Below, in pieces: positions 22,201-32,670 of a stretch of 64,000 nt of DNA; position 1 is the first letter of the stretch, and each line of letters opens with the position of its first letter. Source of the DNA: Sarcocystis neurona. Its lineage: Eukaryota; Apicomplexa; Conoidasida; Eucoccidiorida; Sarcocystidae. The stretch spans positions 1,456,812 to 1,520,811 of the forward strand of contig KL647314.1 of NCBI GenBank assembly GCA_000727475.1, written 5' to 3'. The notes under the pieces were generated by a model. It searched no databases and was not told the DNA's origin. It saw only the letters and a program-made list of their open reading frames with translations. A program made the position numbers and the translations under genes.

Positions 22201-24159
22201 CCCTTTCTCTGTCTACCTCTCTGTCGAATTTCTCTGCCGTCTTCGCTTTCTTCACCACCGTTCCGGTACAGGTTTTTTCTCTCCTCGCCTTCTGCGTCTT
22301 TCCGCGTGTGTACGTGTGTGTCTTATGCGTCTTTGCTATAGTGGGAGACGCGGCGCTTCTTCTTCCCTTGTTTCTGCTTCGTAGGCTTCTTTCGGATGGC
22401 CGTGATAGCCGGTGTAGGGACTCGTGAGTATTACCGAAAATATGGCTACACGCTGCAAGAGACGTACATGGTGAAGCAGTTGTGTCCTCCAGGAGGGAAA
22501 GCAGCAGCGGAAACGCAGCTGTACGTAGACGCGCTTGGGGCTGATTCCCTGGAACTGCTACAAGTGGATCTCTCCGCTGCAGGCCGCTTGCTGATGCAGC
22601 CGCTTCCCTCCGCAAGACGTGTGTCAAAAAGTAACACGAAAAGGATCGGGAGGGGCAGAGGCAAAGAAGAAAAGCAGGGGAAGCCGTTCGCTGCTGCTGG
22701 GGCTGTCACACCATCCGCAGAAGATAGGACCGCTGCAGCAGCTCGTAGGCGCCAACAAGACTCTGCAGCGGAAGCTGCGAGCCGTCGTAGAGGAGCATCA
22801 GCAGCGGCTGGAGACGGGCGAAGACGAGCAGAGCAGGGGAAGACAGAGGACGAAGAGAAGGTGGAGGAGCAGAGGCAGGTGGGGGGTCAGGCAGAGGAGA
22901 GAAAAGGAGGCGACGAAGAAGAGGAAGACAAAGTAGAGAACAGAAGAATGACGAAGATTGTCGCAGCAGAGGAAGACAGGAGGGAGCGAATAACAACAAG
23001 TCCGACGAAGGAAGAGAAGAGAGTTATCCAGCAAGCGGAGGTTCCTTTCGTGAAAGATGGAAAGAAGGACAGTGACTACTACGGAGGTACCGACGAGCGA
23101 GAAAGAGCATTAGCGGACTTGCACAGGGCCCGTCGGGATGCTGCAGCAACAGCAGCTGTGCGTGGTGTGGAAAGTGCAGAAGCCGTTCAGAAAGGGCAGA
23201 GACGAGGAGAAGAAGGAGAAGAGGAAAGAGAAAAAGAAAGCTTACTCACCGGTGAGGAACGAGCGGCAAAGCACGGGGTACAGCGGCGGGGACAGGACGG
23301 CCGAAGCAGGACATTGATCGAGCGGCAGACAAAGACGTCGCCAAGGAGCCTGCAAGAAGCAGACATGGAAAAGGAACAGGAACAAAGGGAAGAGACAGAG
23401 GCGCAAAATGGTGCAACTGAGGAAACGCGTTTTGCAGCAGCACAAGAGAGAGAAACGTTTTTGCTGCAGCTGCGCGACGCCGCCGCGGAGACGCAGAACC
23501 CGAGCAGCGAGAAAAAGAAGCAGCGGCAGCAGAAGAGGAACAGGAAAGAGAAGAAAGCAGGAGCAGAAACCGCCGCGACAGACGCAGCAGCAGCGCGTAG
23601 AGACGAGGAAGATGCGGCGTCGTTCTTCTGTTTGGTCGAAGAAAAGGACGGGGCGCAGAAAGTAGAGAAGCTGTCAGTCGGTGAGGCTGTGGAGCGGGCC
23701 CGTGCGCTTTACAACAGCCTGCGGGGGGGAGGAATTGCAGCGGCGTCAGCAGGTGTACAGACACCGGAAGCTGGCGTGTTGACTGCAGATAAAACGACTT
23801 CCGCAGTCTACTTCTCCGGGCGCGTTAACAACAACGATCCCGACCATTTCGAAGAAATGGACACCCTGTGCCTGCAGTTGCTCGAAGAAGTCGCGCAGAC
23901 GAAAGCAGCGCCTTTCTCCCGACAAGAAGCGACAACGACAACGCCTGCTGCACCGCCAGCAGCAGCAAAAGTAGAAACGACCACTGGTGCGTGCCGCAGC
24001 AGCAGCACGTGGCACAGCAGGGCCCTGGGATGCCTGCAGCAGAGGTGGAACGTTGTGAAGGGGAAGACATGCGTCAACGCTGGAGCGCTGGGCGCTCTGC
24101 TGCTGTGCGCCGTAGCTCTTCCTACTCTCCTCTTTCTTGCTCGTCAAACAAAGAAATAA
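2183..24159 (+). CDS. ELP3: Elongator complex protein 3 (ELP3), radical SAM / GNAT, tail-anchored
   Basis: Catalytic subunit of Elongator, which adds carboxymethyl-type groups to wobble U34 of tRNAs using S-adenosylmethionine and acetyl-CoA. My model is join(2183..3701, 5374..5773, 7023..7109, 9048..9114, 10960..11139, 11383..11529, 13392..13567, 14972..15061, 17845..18044, 18862..18972, 22385..24159), about 1583 codons. From exon 2 to the stop, every junction is GT-AG and keeps phase. Visible parts are an Ala/Gln-rich N-terminus with a conserved helical block (~241-341), a radical SAM cluster CPHDCHYC (~574-581), GGTWSGYP, ETRPDF, QHVGLG acetyl-CoA loop (~973) and [14 protein letters not shown] ~540-residue low-complexity insert and a C-terminal hydrophobic segment followed by RQTKK end the protein. 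The start is the first in-frame ATG; an upstream exon is possible. The exon 1 donor is the weakest point. T. gondii Elp3 is known to be tail-anchored in the outer mitochondrial membrane. Confidence 0.9.
2211..2612 (+). repeat. In-frame CAG/GCA repeats coding poly-Ala
   Basis: Interrupted GCA/GCG/GCC runs in the ELP3 reading frame, giving repeated blocks of 4-8 alanines. Homopolymeric amino-acid repeats of this kind are a hallmark of Eimeria-type coccidian proteomes. Confidence 0.8.
3258..3466 (+). repeat. In-frame CAG repeats coding poly-Gln/Glu
   Basis: Interrupted CAG/CAA/GAG runs read as Gln-rich sequence in the ELP3 frame. They immediately follow the conserved N-terminal block and probably form a disordered linker before the radical SAM domain. 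Confidence 0.75.
3702..5373 (+). other. ELP3 intron 1 (donor uncertain)
   Basis: Holds further CAG-rich sequence up to about 4430 (possibly still exon up to 4273). It then has TA tracts from 4530, a perfect palindrome at 4662-4699 and a pyrimidine-rich run before the acceptor TGCAG ending at 5373. A second acceptor CAG ends at 5393 and would need a phase-0 donor. Confidence 0.5.
4662..4699. repeat. Perfect 38-bp palindrome
   Basis: The left arm CTGAAAATGCGTGTATATA is followed directly by its exact reverse complement with no spacer. It can fold into a 19-bp hairpin or cruciform with a TA centre. It lies in ELP3 intron 1. Confidence 0.9.
5374..5773 (+). other. ELP3: ELP3 exon 2: start of radical SAM domain with Fe-S cluster motif
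   Basis: Begins Gln/Glu-rich, then enters the Elp3 fold with [18 protein letters not shown]. The cluster cysteines are codons at 5574, 5586 and 5595 (CPHDCHYC, spacing CX3CX2C), followed by [14 protein letters not shown] and ending [10 protein letters not shown]. The donor GTATGT at 5774 splits a Gly codon after its second base, and the next exon supplies the third. Confidence 0.85.
5774..7022 (+). other. ELP3 intron 2
   Basis: Starts GTATGT and ends with a pyrimidine-rich stretch and TTTCTGCAG. It holds the minisatellite listed separately. I see no other gene in it. Confidence 0.75.
6152..6340 (+). repeat. Minisatellite, 56-59 bp unit, about 3.3 copies
   Basis: The core GATCTCCTCAAGTGT recurs at 6152, 6209 and 6268, with a degraded copy GATCCACAAGTGT at 6324. 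Units differ by substitutions and small indels. Located in ELP3 intron 2. Confidence 0.8.
7110..9047 (+). other. ELP3 intron 3
   Basis: Donor GTGAGA, acceptor TTTCTAG. It holds a short CAG cluster at 7437-7497, TA tracts near 8236 and 8868, and TG-rich stretches. No conserved coding sequence seen. Confidence 0.7.
9115..10959 (+). other. ELP3 intron 4, with CAG/CTG tract and pyrimidine run
   Basis: Donor GTGAGG, acceptor GCTGCAG. Positions 10180-10680 carry CAG-type triplets that leave a 215-codon open frame on the minus strand (10062-10709) of Gln, Ala and Ser repeats without any domain. Positions 10740-10935 are a long T/C-rich run before the acceptor. Confidence 0.65.
11530..13391 (+). other. 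ELP3 intron 6
   Basis: Donor GTAGGA, acceptor CATCAG. Mostly TATA/TGTG microsatellite sequence, with a short CTG-rich patch near 12600 and the 14-bp tandem array listed separately. No gene seen. Confidence 0.7.
12151..12203 (+). repeat. 14-bp tandem repeat GTGTGTATATATAT, 3.8 copies
   Basis: Three exact units at 12151, 12165 and 12179, plus a partial fourth. A simple-sequence higher-order repeat in ELP3 intron 6. Confidence 0.9.
13568..14971 (+). other. ELP3 intron 7
   Basis: Donor GTAATT, acceptor TTTCTGCAG. Contains TA tracts and the ~99-bp degenerate array described separately. No gene seen. Confidence 0.7.
14085..14700 (+). repeat. Degenerate ~99-bp repeat array carrying a TTTCTGCGGGCA core
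   Basis: The core recurs at 14265, 14363 and 14463 (spacing 98 and 100) and in weaker form at 14644. A truncated copy is near 14097. Each follows a TATATGTGTATTA-type segment. The core closely resembles the real acceptor of ELP3 exon 8 at 14963. Confidence 0.65.
15715..16255. repeat. (GT)n microsatellite split by a 454-N gap
   Basis: GT repeats run to 15758, N occupies 15759-16212, and GT repeats resume to 16255. The gap most likely reflects a dinucleotide tract that could not be assembled, so its true length is unknown. Confidence 0.9.
16750..16967 (+). repeat. Direct duplication, 126-bp offset
   Basis: CTTCTGCGGCAATACATCTG starts at 16791 and again at 16917. The similarity extends about 40 bp on either side of the core (TGTATATAC... 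to ...CCGTGTG). Located in ELP3 intron 8. Confidence 0.8.
17845..18972 (+). other. ELP3: ELP3 exons 9-10: GNAT acetyltransferase domain
   Basis: Exon 9 (17845-18044) reads [16 protein letters not shown], then [11 protein letters not shown] and LLRELHVYG. Exon 10 (18862-18972) reads [20 protein letters not shown] then [22 protein letters not shown] matches the Q/RxxGxG/A acetyl-CoA pyrophosphate loop of GNAT enzymes. The two exons join in phase 1 within the Gly of HVYG. The 817-bp intron between them has TA tracts and no conserved coding sequence. Confidence 0.88.
18973..22384 (+). other. ELP3 intron 10
   Basis: Donor GTGAGG, acceptor TTCGTAG. The 3.4 kb hold many TA/TATG tracts (19680-21540) and a strongly pyrimidine-rich 3' part (about 21880-22380). 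The flanking exons join without missing conserved residues ([16 protein letters not shown]), so no exon is expected here. Confidence 0.75.
22385..24159 (+). other. ELP3: ELP3 exon 11: end of GNAT, low-complexity insert, tail anchor
   Basis: Begins [20 protein letters not shown] and VKQL, where most Elp3 proteins end. About 540 more residues follow: Glu/Lys/Arg/Gln/Ala-rich sequence to about 23630, then a more ordered stretch ([37 protein letters not shown]). A ~21-residue hydrophobic segment ending LPTLLFLA and the basic tail RQTKK close the protein. A single hydrophobic segment at the extreme C-terminus with a short basic tail is a tail-anchor design. The stop TAA overlaps an AATAAA hexamer. 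Confidence 0.88.
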
Positions 24160-25600
24160 ATCCTTGTCAAGTTTAGCACGTCACAAGTTTGACAGAAATC
24201 GTGCGTCGAGGTCTGTTTCTTAGACGCGGACGCGTGTACGTGTCTACGTCTGGAGACGTACATGTGTCTCCGCAGTCTTCACTTTCATGTGAACCGATCT
24301 ATGTAGGTGGCTTTTTTGGCGTGCCTCTATGTGTAAGTGACTCGCAGGACGTCGTTACAGATACTTTAGTGTATCCGTGTACATATATATATATATGTAC
24401 GAATGCGTTTACATGCATACACACGCATGTGTACAGGTGTGTATTTTCCTCTCGCCCTGTCTCTATGTGCGTATATGCGGATACATCTGTGCATAAATAG
24501 AGGTACAGCATAAGGTGTGGACGTGCGTCTTTGTACTGGCGAGAAGGGCCATGCGGGAACGGAATTTTTCGGATACGTCAGCGCCGAGCCGTTGCGTCAC
24601 ATGCGGCACGGGTACAGTCTTCCGGTTTTGCGGTAATTACTACTGAAAGGTGACTTCTGGCCAGTTCCCCTTCACTTCGAAGGACGACGACCCGGCGGCC
24701 TCTCAACTCGACGTACAGAAAAACCACACGGGATGTATGGCGTGTGCCGCAGTGTGCAAGCAAGCCAGTCATTGCCTCGCCGTGCTGCACGTGCGTGCAT
24801 GTTTTTCTTGTACACAGATATACACAAGTGGATAGACAGGCGCGCACAGCCGCGTACCGCGTCTGCTCTCACGTACGTCCGCAAACAGCTGGTGAGGAAC
24901 CTGTCCCTCAGCGGCGTGCGTAGATGTTTTTGAAACACACAGGTCTGCTGATAAAGGTATCCTGCCAATGAATATATACGTTGCTCGTAGAAGGGCGGTT
25001 AGTCGCCCAAAAAGGCAGGGGTCCGGCAGGACGCTACCGAGAACGGGTGCGAGAAGTGTTGCTTGCGGCTGTCGGTGATTACTCGCGGCTGCCGATGGCT
25101 ACGCACGACTGCAGCATAGTGAAAGCAAATTTGCTCCCGAACGCCGTGCCGAGTATTACACGTGTGTGTTTTAACCTGAGTTGCAAGTCATGCATGTGTA
25201 AGCAAATTCACTTGGATTTACGACTGCTTCCACAGCGAAACACAGGTGCTGGTGTATCAACGGATTCGTTGGTTCGGTGGATGGATAGTAGCGTGCACAT
25301 TAAGATACGGATTTGGCCACACGTACGAAGCCGTTTACTGTTCATTCGAGTAAAAGGGATCCGGCCACATTTACGACTCTATTTACTGATCAGTCGAACA
25401 ACTAAGCACGTGTACAAGCGTCATGTGGAATGTGTAACAGGAAGCAGGCACAACTTCATGCCTGTTGACGAGCGGAGACGCAGCGAGCTAAAGAATTGCT
25501 ATTTTGATGTCCTTCCACCCCTGACTGTGCTACGTGGCAGCCTACCTTCCTGTTCGTGCGAGCATACACGTACATGGCAAGCTACCGTTCTCTTCGTGTG

Positions 25601-25632
<32 letters not shown>

Positions 25633-25747
25633 CTCAGTACTGTGTGTAGGTTATCGTCCTGTTCGTGCGAGAATATATATATATATATGTATATGTATTT
25701 ACTGTGTATATTTGTCCCTCTCTCTATCTCTCTCTCTATATATATAT

Positions 25748-25939
25748 GGAAACATTCGCACACACATACGTGCTTGACTACGTATACACACACACATACA
25801 CACATACATACAGATGTATGTACATACACATTTGTACATATATGGAAACATTCGCACACACATACGTACTTGACTACGTATACACACACACATACACACA
25901 TACATACAGATGTATGTACATACACATTTGTGGCGACAT
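25748..25939 (+). repeat. Near-identical tandem duplication, 96-bp unit
   Basis: GGAAACATTCGCACACACAT begins at 25748 and at 25844. The copies differ by about one base and each contains CA-rich and ACATACATAC sequence. Confidence 0.9.
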
Positions 25940-28900
25940 GTATAGAGGATTGTATTTGCATGACTCACATGAGCATCAAATCAGAAGAAACTAAAATGGT
26001 AGAAGGTGAATTTCAAGTTCTTCATCTGCACACCTGGATGATTCACAAATGTTGATTAAGAATTCAGCTTCGCCGCGTGTTGGCGCTTGCACTTTGTGAG
26101 AAAAAACAATAGTGCACCTCGACATACGACCCCTGTGTGGACCTTTATGGTGCCCTGTTGAAATCTGCTGCGTTACGTCGATAACGCTTGCTTCTTGTGT
26201 ACCGCATCTGGCGATACGAGTGAGCCAAAATGGCGACCAATTCCACACTCCCCAAGGTGGGAAAAAAAGGCTAGTTTCTGAACAAGTGAGCTCATTAACT
26301 TCAAACACACCTACCCTTTTGTTCGCCCACCCGCGTACGCCAGTAGTGACTCTGCACACAAGTCGGTAGATATATATATATATATATATATGTACACACA
26401 CACACGCGTACAGAGGCTATAGATGCAGCTGTGTGAACACGTCTGCATAACCGATCCCGGCAGAAAGGGCATCCCCGCGCAAAAGCTCTGGTAACAATGA
26501 GGCTCCTCACCAAGACTTGCGCTTGAAAAACAAGTCCTTGCATTTGATTCACGCCGTTATATGTGGAACAATTCTTTACAAAATGGCGCCAAAGAGTGAT
26601 GGCGCATGGACGCTCCTCTCTGCGGCGGATTCCGTATCCATGTTTTGAAACTTTAGCTGCACTGTTCGTCCGTCACGGTGCAGACACGCATTCTGGCAGG
26701 CATGCGTAGACCGCGAAAGCATGGCTACAGACGTCTACCTATTTCCTTCCTCATGTATACGCACACGCACACGTGTGTAGTGTGCACTGTTTGGAGTTTC
26801 TGTGTTGTTATCCTTCCACTGAGAAGTACATCTCGATGTACGCTCGTGCATGTACATATGTGTATATACATATATATATATATATATGCGTACGCCGCCC
26901 CGAAGGTTTTTACTAACAGTATCTTCCTGCACTGGTTGCAAGACTGTTTCCTTCAGTGGTCGGGAGTTTCAGTAGCATCTTGTCTTATTGCTGCTACATG
27001 GTTGTTCTACGCGTACGAACTTCTACTTTGTTTTTCGTCCTGACAAACGAATCCTGGGGCATTCTTTTTCTCTTCACGTCAATCACTGCGTTCGTTTGGT
27101 GGCCCTGATACGACATACAAGTGTGGTTCTGTCTGCTTCACTTCTGTGCAGCCTCACTCGCGGTCTAAAGTTGCTGGCGACATTGAATCTTCATTTATCT
27201 TTGACAAGCAGAACTAGCGAAAACCCTTCTGTACATTACCAAAAACGTTGTCCGCTGTCACCTCGCCGGCTTTTCCACCTTACTGTGCACGTACTAACAC
27301 AGCATGGTGTAGAAGTAATGGCCGTTCAAAATTGGGAAGTCCGAACGTGCGAACACGCGGACACAGGAGTCACGTTGCTGTCCTGTGTTACTATCATGCC
27401 TCTGAAATTTCTCATTCTGAGCCCATACGCGAGAAGCACAGACTTTCTGTGAATGAGTTCGCATTTTACTGACCCAATTATATCATTTTAATATATAGTA
27501 TATACTTTTATGTTAACCATTTCGAGAATAGCTGGAACGGTAGTACAGGTAAGAATAACAAGTAGACTAATTAATAAAGGTATTACTATTACTAGTAGCA
27601 GACAAGTGGTGGTAGACACATTAGGATGGACAGAGTGAATGGAGTGTCGTAATTGCGATGCTTGTTCACAGAAGGCAATCACACTTACATTATTAGGTAC
27701 GCGCACTCCAGGGCGGTTCGAAATTAGCTAGCAGGCCGAAAGAAAATAATCATCCTCAGGCTAACGAAGTACCCATCTTTCGTGGTTTAATTGCATGAAT
27801 CACAACTCAAGTAAGACTCCTTTTTCCACTTCATGAGGAAGCGTCTTCGGGACGAAGACGGAGGGCTCTAACGGGTCAAAAAGAGGCCTATCATCGTTCT
27901 CTCTGTCTCCCTCTCTCTACTTCTTATATATATATATATCTATGGACATGTATATACGTGAATGGCAGCCACTCGACGGCATTACCTTTGGTGGAGACTT
28001 CACAAACACTAATCATCAAGCGGTGAAACTCGGAAGAAACGAAGCAAAAGAGCTTTACTTGTTCGAAGGTTCAGGCGCCCGGAGAAGAACTTAGCTATCA
28101 CCGCAGAGCGAACAGAAAAGAAGGAAAGTGTCAAGGGATCAGTGAGGCAAACAAGCAAAACATACGGCCCCGTGGTGTCACTATAGTATTACAGTTTCTG
28201 TGGGCACTTCAGGAGTGTACCTGTTCACAAAAGCGTTGGAAACGAAGAAACGTATGTGCCAGTGCAGTCGCCTCGAGGAGTCGAAAGCAAGGCCATTTAG
28301 CGCTTCCCCACAGCGTGTTCTTTTAGGACCTCTATATGCCAGTCTGTAGTTCTAGGTGAAATACACCTAATGATAAAACATCGAAATATATACTTCTACG
28401 TATAATCCATTCAGGTATAGTATAGTCATGCATGCATTTTCGCTAATTGGTAGCTTGACGCGCTCCCCACTCGTTAATACGCTCGTGTAATAATGCAACT
28501 ACGCGTTACAGGTGTGTACACACGAATATACATACACACACAGGTTGTACATATACGCGCAAATTTTCCTGCCCCTATTTTGTCCCGTTCATAAAATTTC
28601 CTACTCATGTATTGTTCCGTATTTTTACATATCTGCGGGAACTCATCGATTGTGATGCATGTGTACAGCGATTTATTCCCATCGATGATCGTGCAACCGC
28701 ATCCATGCGACTTTCGTATCCAAAAACAACGCAGCAAGCAACGAAACCGACATTAGCGTCGTTGTACATCGCAGTTTCGATCACGCGTCGCCGTCTCTTA
28801 TAGTATATATATTTGTAGCGTGTATCCCCTAAGCCTGTAGGTCTTCCTGTGCCTCGCCTCGGCGCAGGCTTCTTGTAGCGGAAGCTCACTCAGCTCGCGG

Positions 28901-29782
28901 ACGCATTTTTCTTTAATGTATTCGTTCCACTTCTTGTGGCTGGACTTGCAATCTGAGGAGGTTCGCACAGAAGCGAATGTTTTGTTTACAGCAGATGCCA
29001 GTCACGTGTGGGTGCAAGTATTTGTTGCCCGCAACCCCAAAGTCCACAGTGAACCGCAAAGGTTTGTACCTCAGCAAAGCCGTTTCTTAGAAAACGAATC
29101 ATTTTAGCGTGTCTACACGGATCTCCCTAGGCGCGAGGCCTCCTTCCTCGTCGGTAAGAGTTGCAATCGTTAGTTCCACCGTTTCGCTGTTAAACAGTTC
29201 CTCTGTTGTCCGAGGTTATATTCCCTAATTAGCGGACTTCATCAGTGACGTATCTAGCATACACGCTCGTCCCGGTACCGCTAAAAAGGTTCGCGAACCA
29301 CGTGAAAACTTCCCTGATACCAAAGATGTCGCCATTAGCGTTACTGTTGTCACACGCACAAAAAGTCCCAGTTTAGCTAGGGTAGCCACTCTCCACCTGA
29401 CAAGAAGTTCCCGGTTGTGGGTGGATTCCTTCGGTGCAAAATTCTGCCCTCGGTTATTTTACGCACAGTTGCTTTTCTGTTCTATCTCAGTAAACCAAGT
29501 CTGTGCCGCGAGCACTCTAAAGGAGGTCAGCCATCGCAAGATTTGCTACGGATAATACTTCGCGAGTAATCCTTCATCAAGGCTGCCGCCAGTTCCGTTT
29601 TCCACTTCGATGATACGGCCAGAAGTTTTGCTATTTATGAAGTGTAGACCTTTTTCTTGTCCGAAAAGCAGTTTCTTCTTTATTTCCTCGAATCTGGGCA
29701 TGTCGTTTTCCACCGTGATGTACAACTTCACAAACAGATACGAGAAATTATAGTTGCTGCCTAACTGAGGTACACTTACGTA

Positions 29783-30157
29783 ATGAGTGGCGGAAGACAC
29801 AAGTTGTTTTTTCGAGAAACGCACGCCAAGGTGTTTCTCATGGACGAAAACACCCGTGTGCACTTTTTAGCTTTTTACATGGTAGCCACTTTTTATTTCT
29901 CCCAAGTAAACGTAGACGCCCCCACCATCTTGGAGAACACACCTTGTTTGTGGACTGACGAAAACAACATTGTCTATATACGATCAGGAGAACATAAAGA
30001 CTCGGTGAATGTTTTTGCTGGAGAGGAAATGGAAGTCTTCCACGTTCTACACATAGAGGGAGAGAAACGTTTTTACATTTCTCAGAAAGCCGTCTTCACA
30101 CTCGTGTTTGAAACGACCAAGATGCCAGGTGTGTCCACCTCCCAGAAAATTTCGTGA
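29783..30157 (+). CDS. Orphan ORF of 124 codons, doubtful
   Basis: Starts with ATG and sits in the repeat-poor segment. The product alternates hydrophobic and polar residues (FYMVATFYFSQVNVD; DSVNVFAGEEMEVFHVLHI), which is more protein-like than nearby frames, but I recognise no family. A minus-strand frame (29546-29863, ending GSLDEGLLAKYYP) overlaps its 5' end and looks equally plausible, so at most one is likely real. Both could be chance, or exons of an unrecognised gene or decayed element. Confidence 0.2.
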   Translation: MSGGRHKLFFRETHAKVFLMDENTRVHFLAFYMVATFYFSQVNVDAPTILENTPCLWTDENNIVYIRSGEHKDSVNVFAGEEMEVFHVLHIEGEKRFYISQKAVFTLVFETTKMPGVSTSQKIS

Positions 30158-31819
30158 CTGCCGTGCGTCTTCTGCGGCGATACCTGGACAAGATCTATCA
30201 CATCATTACAGAGAGGGAGATTTAGTCTACTATGTGGATGGTAGAGATTAAAAATGTACTCACATATGTTTGTGAAGATAGAGAGAGATCCAACGACACC
30301 TATAGTAACCCTTTGAAAAGGCTCTTGAACGTATATATGTAAAGCTAGAAGGAAACCCACAGAAAACTTTTGCTCAGAATTGAAGAGGTACTTACGCACA
30401 TATGTATAAACATATGGATAGACCCCGAGACAGCTATAAAAACGTAATACGCGCATGAACATACTAGTGATATCCTAGCGTGCGTGTATTTGGACGCGAA
30501 ACACAGGTAGGTGTGCGCACGTCCGTCTGAAGTCGAACGACACCTACTGCGTGTGTACACCTATGCCTATCTAGCGACACCGCCAATTTAACACGTCCAG
30601 CAGCCTGATGCAGGCAAAATCCGTAACTTCTGTTCGCGGCGAGCCTGGGTAAGGCAAGCGCTTTTTGGAGGTCACTGGTCCAGGCTCTTAAATACACTCC
30701 ATCAAGTCAGACACGCACGACAACGCGCGTCTCACTAGCGAAACCGTGTAAAGGAGATGCAGACGTCAGTCAGTTGGACGCACGGAGAGGCCGCTGGAAA
30801 GGGTCCCGCGCAAATCTTTTCGTACAGGTGCATCTGTGCTTCTTTGCCTTCATCTGTACACTTGCGTGTGCCATGCGCATAGCGAGAAGTGTGCGTGGGA
30901 TGAGGTACAGACATATGGGTGTATCATAGACATCAGCGTAGAAGGAAGAAGAGAGCGAGACAGAGGTAGAGAAGGAGAGGAAGAGACAAAGAAAGGAAAA
31001 GCCAGTATGAAAAAAAGTTGCAAAGCACACCAGAACTCACACAGCCGAGAGGGGGGGGCGTTCCTTCATGAATTTTTTTTTCTCCCATAAATAGATGTAA
31101 AGGTTTCTGTGTCGATCGCATGTTAGGTCATTGTGCGGACGTGTAAATACGTGGCCATTTGGCAGTACGCATATCTACTTACGGGGAGATATACAGGTGT
31201 CCGTGCAGGAGCAGTGAATACATGTCCGTATGTCTCTCTCGCTCTGTATTTATATATCTATTTGTCTGTATCTGTCTATATCTATATATGTGTAGATATA
31301 TCTATAGAGAGATAGACAGGTGTCCAAGCATTACGATGTATAGACTTCTACGTGGACACGTCCATATGAATAGATTTTCGCCTTGAGCGTCTGCAAGTAT
31401 ATCAAATTTATACGTGTTTTGTATGTCTATTTTTATACACGTCTGTCTACGTAGGTGTGTCCACGCTCCGAACACACTGGCTGAACATGTGTGTATGAGT
31501 TCTGCGGCGGACGGATTTATTTCTGCCTGTGCGGCGCTTCTCTCTCATTGCCACACCATCTGTGTGAGAGCTGCTCGTAGCTGAGTACGTCTGTTTCAAT
31601 TTCTCTCGCTTTGTGGAGAAAAAAGGGGGAAACTGTGCAGAATAGAAGAGTTTGCTGCGGTGCGGGTTCTTTGCAAGGAGCGTTTTTCTTGCTTTTCCTC
31701 TTTTTGTCCGTCGTCCGTATGACGCCTGCTCCTGGTGCGTCCGCGTCGCTTTTCTGGACAGCTACATGCACGCACTGCCCATCTGTTAGCGTAAAGAAAG
31801 GACTTGCTTTGACGCCGCT

Positions 31820-32290
31820 GCCTCATTGCTGGCGCTGGTCTCTGCGGCTGCTGCTAACGATCCTCTCGAGTGCTGCTGCTCTCGCGCGGCACGGCTTCTG
31901 TCGATCTGCTGCTGCCCTTGGTGTCTTTCTCGTGTGCCGCCGTTCTGCCGCTGGGGGAGATGTGCTGGGACAACAGGGGTCCTTGTGCTGCCGCCGCCCC
32001 TCGTGTACCAAAAACTGCTGCTGCTGCTGCCTGTTTTTGCCGCTGCTGCTGCTGCTGCTGTTTTTGCCGCTGCTGGAAGCTGCTGCCCTCTGAGTCCTGC
32101 TGCTGCTCCAGTTCTGCTGCTGCTGCTCCAATTCTGCTGCTGCTGCTCCAATTCTGCTGCTGCTGCTCCATTTCTGCAGCTGCTCGTGTGTGTGGCAGCT
32201 GTTGCCTGCCTACCGCAGCTGCTGCGATGCTGCTGCGACTCTGGGGTCTTGCTGCTGCAGCGGCACAAGAGAGAACTTGGACGCGTTTCA
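31820..32290 (+). repeat. CTG-rich leader upstream of the PDCD2/TSR4 start
   Basis: Dense CTG/GCTGCT triplets on the plus strand. At 32111-32175 a 20-bp unit (ATTCTGCTGCTGCTGCTCCA) is repeated about three times. Since 20 is not a multiple of three, the frame shifts at each unit, which argues for leader or promoter sequence rather than coding. One frame stays open into the conserved start at 32303. Confidence 0.6.
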
Positions 32291-32302
32291 ATCGAAGTAA
32301 CA

Positions 32303-32636
32303 ATGCGAGGTGGAGCGAGTGAGGCCGTGCTGCTCGGGTTTGTGGGAGACCCGGTCGCACAAACACATGAGAACGACAGAGGAGAAGTCAGCATTATTGG
32401 CGGGGCACCGGTAATGAATACATTGCACAGATATTCTTGCACTCTAGCGGTTTACGCGTATAAGGATATATATGTATACATGTAGGCATGTGTATAGATG
32501 TTTTTGTGTACAGACAAGACATGTATACTTATGTATACGGTAGGGAATGTGTATATGTATCTGTGTAAATGTGTGTAAAGATGCACGCATACACACACGT
32601 TTATATATATGTAGCGAGACAGGTACTCGTAGGCAT

Positions 32637-32670
<34 letters not shown>

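Larger units (their letters stand above)
24160..32302. other. Intergenic region between ELP3 and PDCD2/TSR4
   Basis: No recognised gene. 24160-25970 is microsatellite-rich. 26000-30700 is nearly free of repeats, contains an exact TGCATGCA box at 28429-28436 and one orphan ORF near 29.8 kb. 30800-31500 returns to repeat-rich sequence. 31620-32300 is the CTG-rich leader of the next gene. A 206-codon frame at 24981-25601 has no domain and ends in TA repeat, so I do not call it. Confidence 0.5.

Noticed and set aside
31786..32442. 218-codon minus-strand frame with Gln/Ala runs
   Set aside because: It is antisense to the CTG leader and to the conserved first PDCD2/TSR4 exon.
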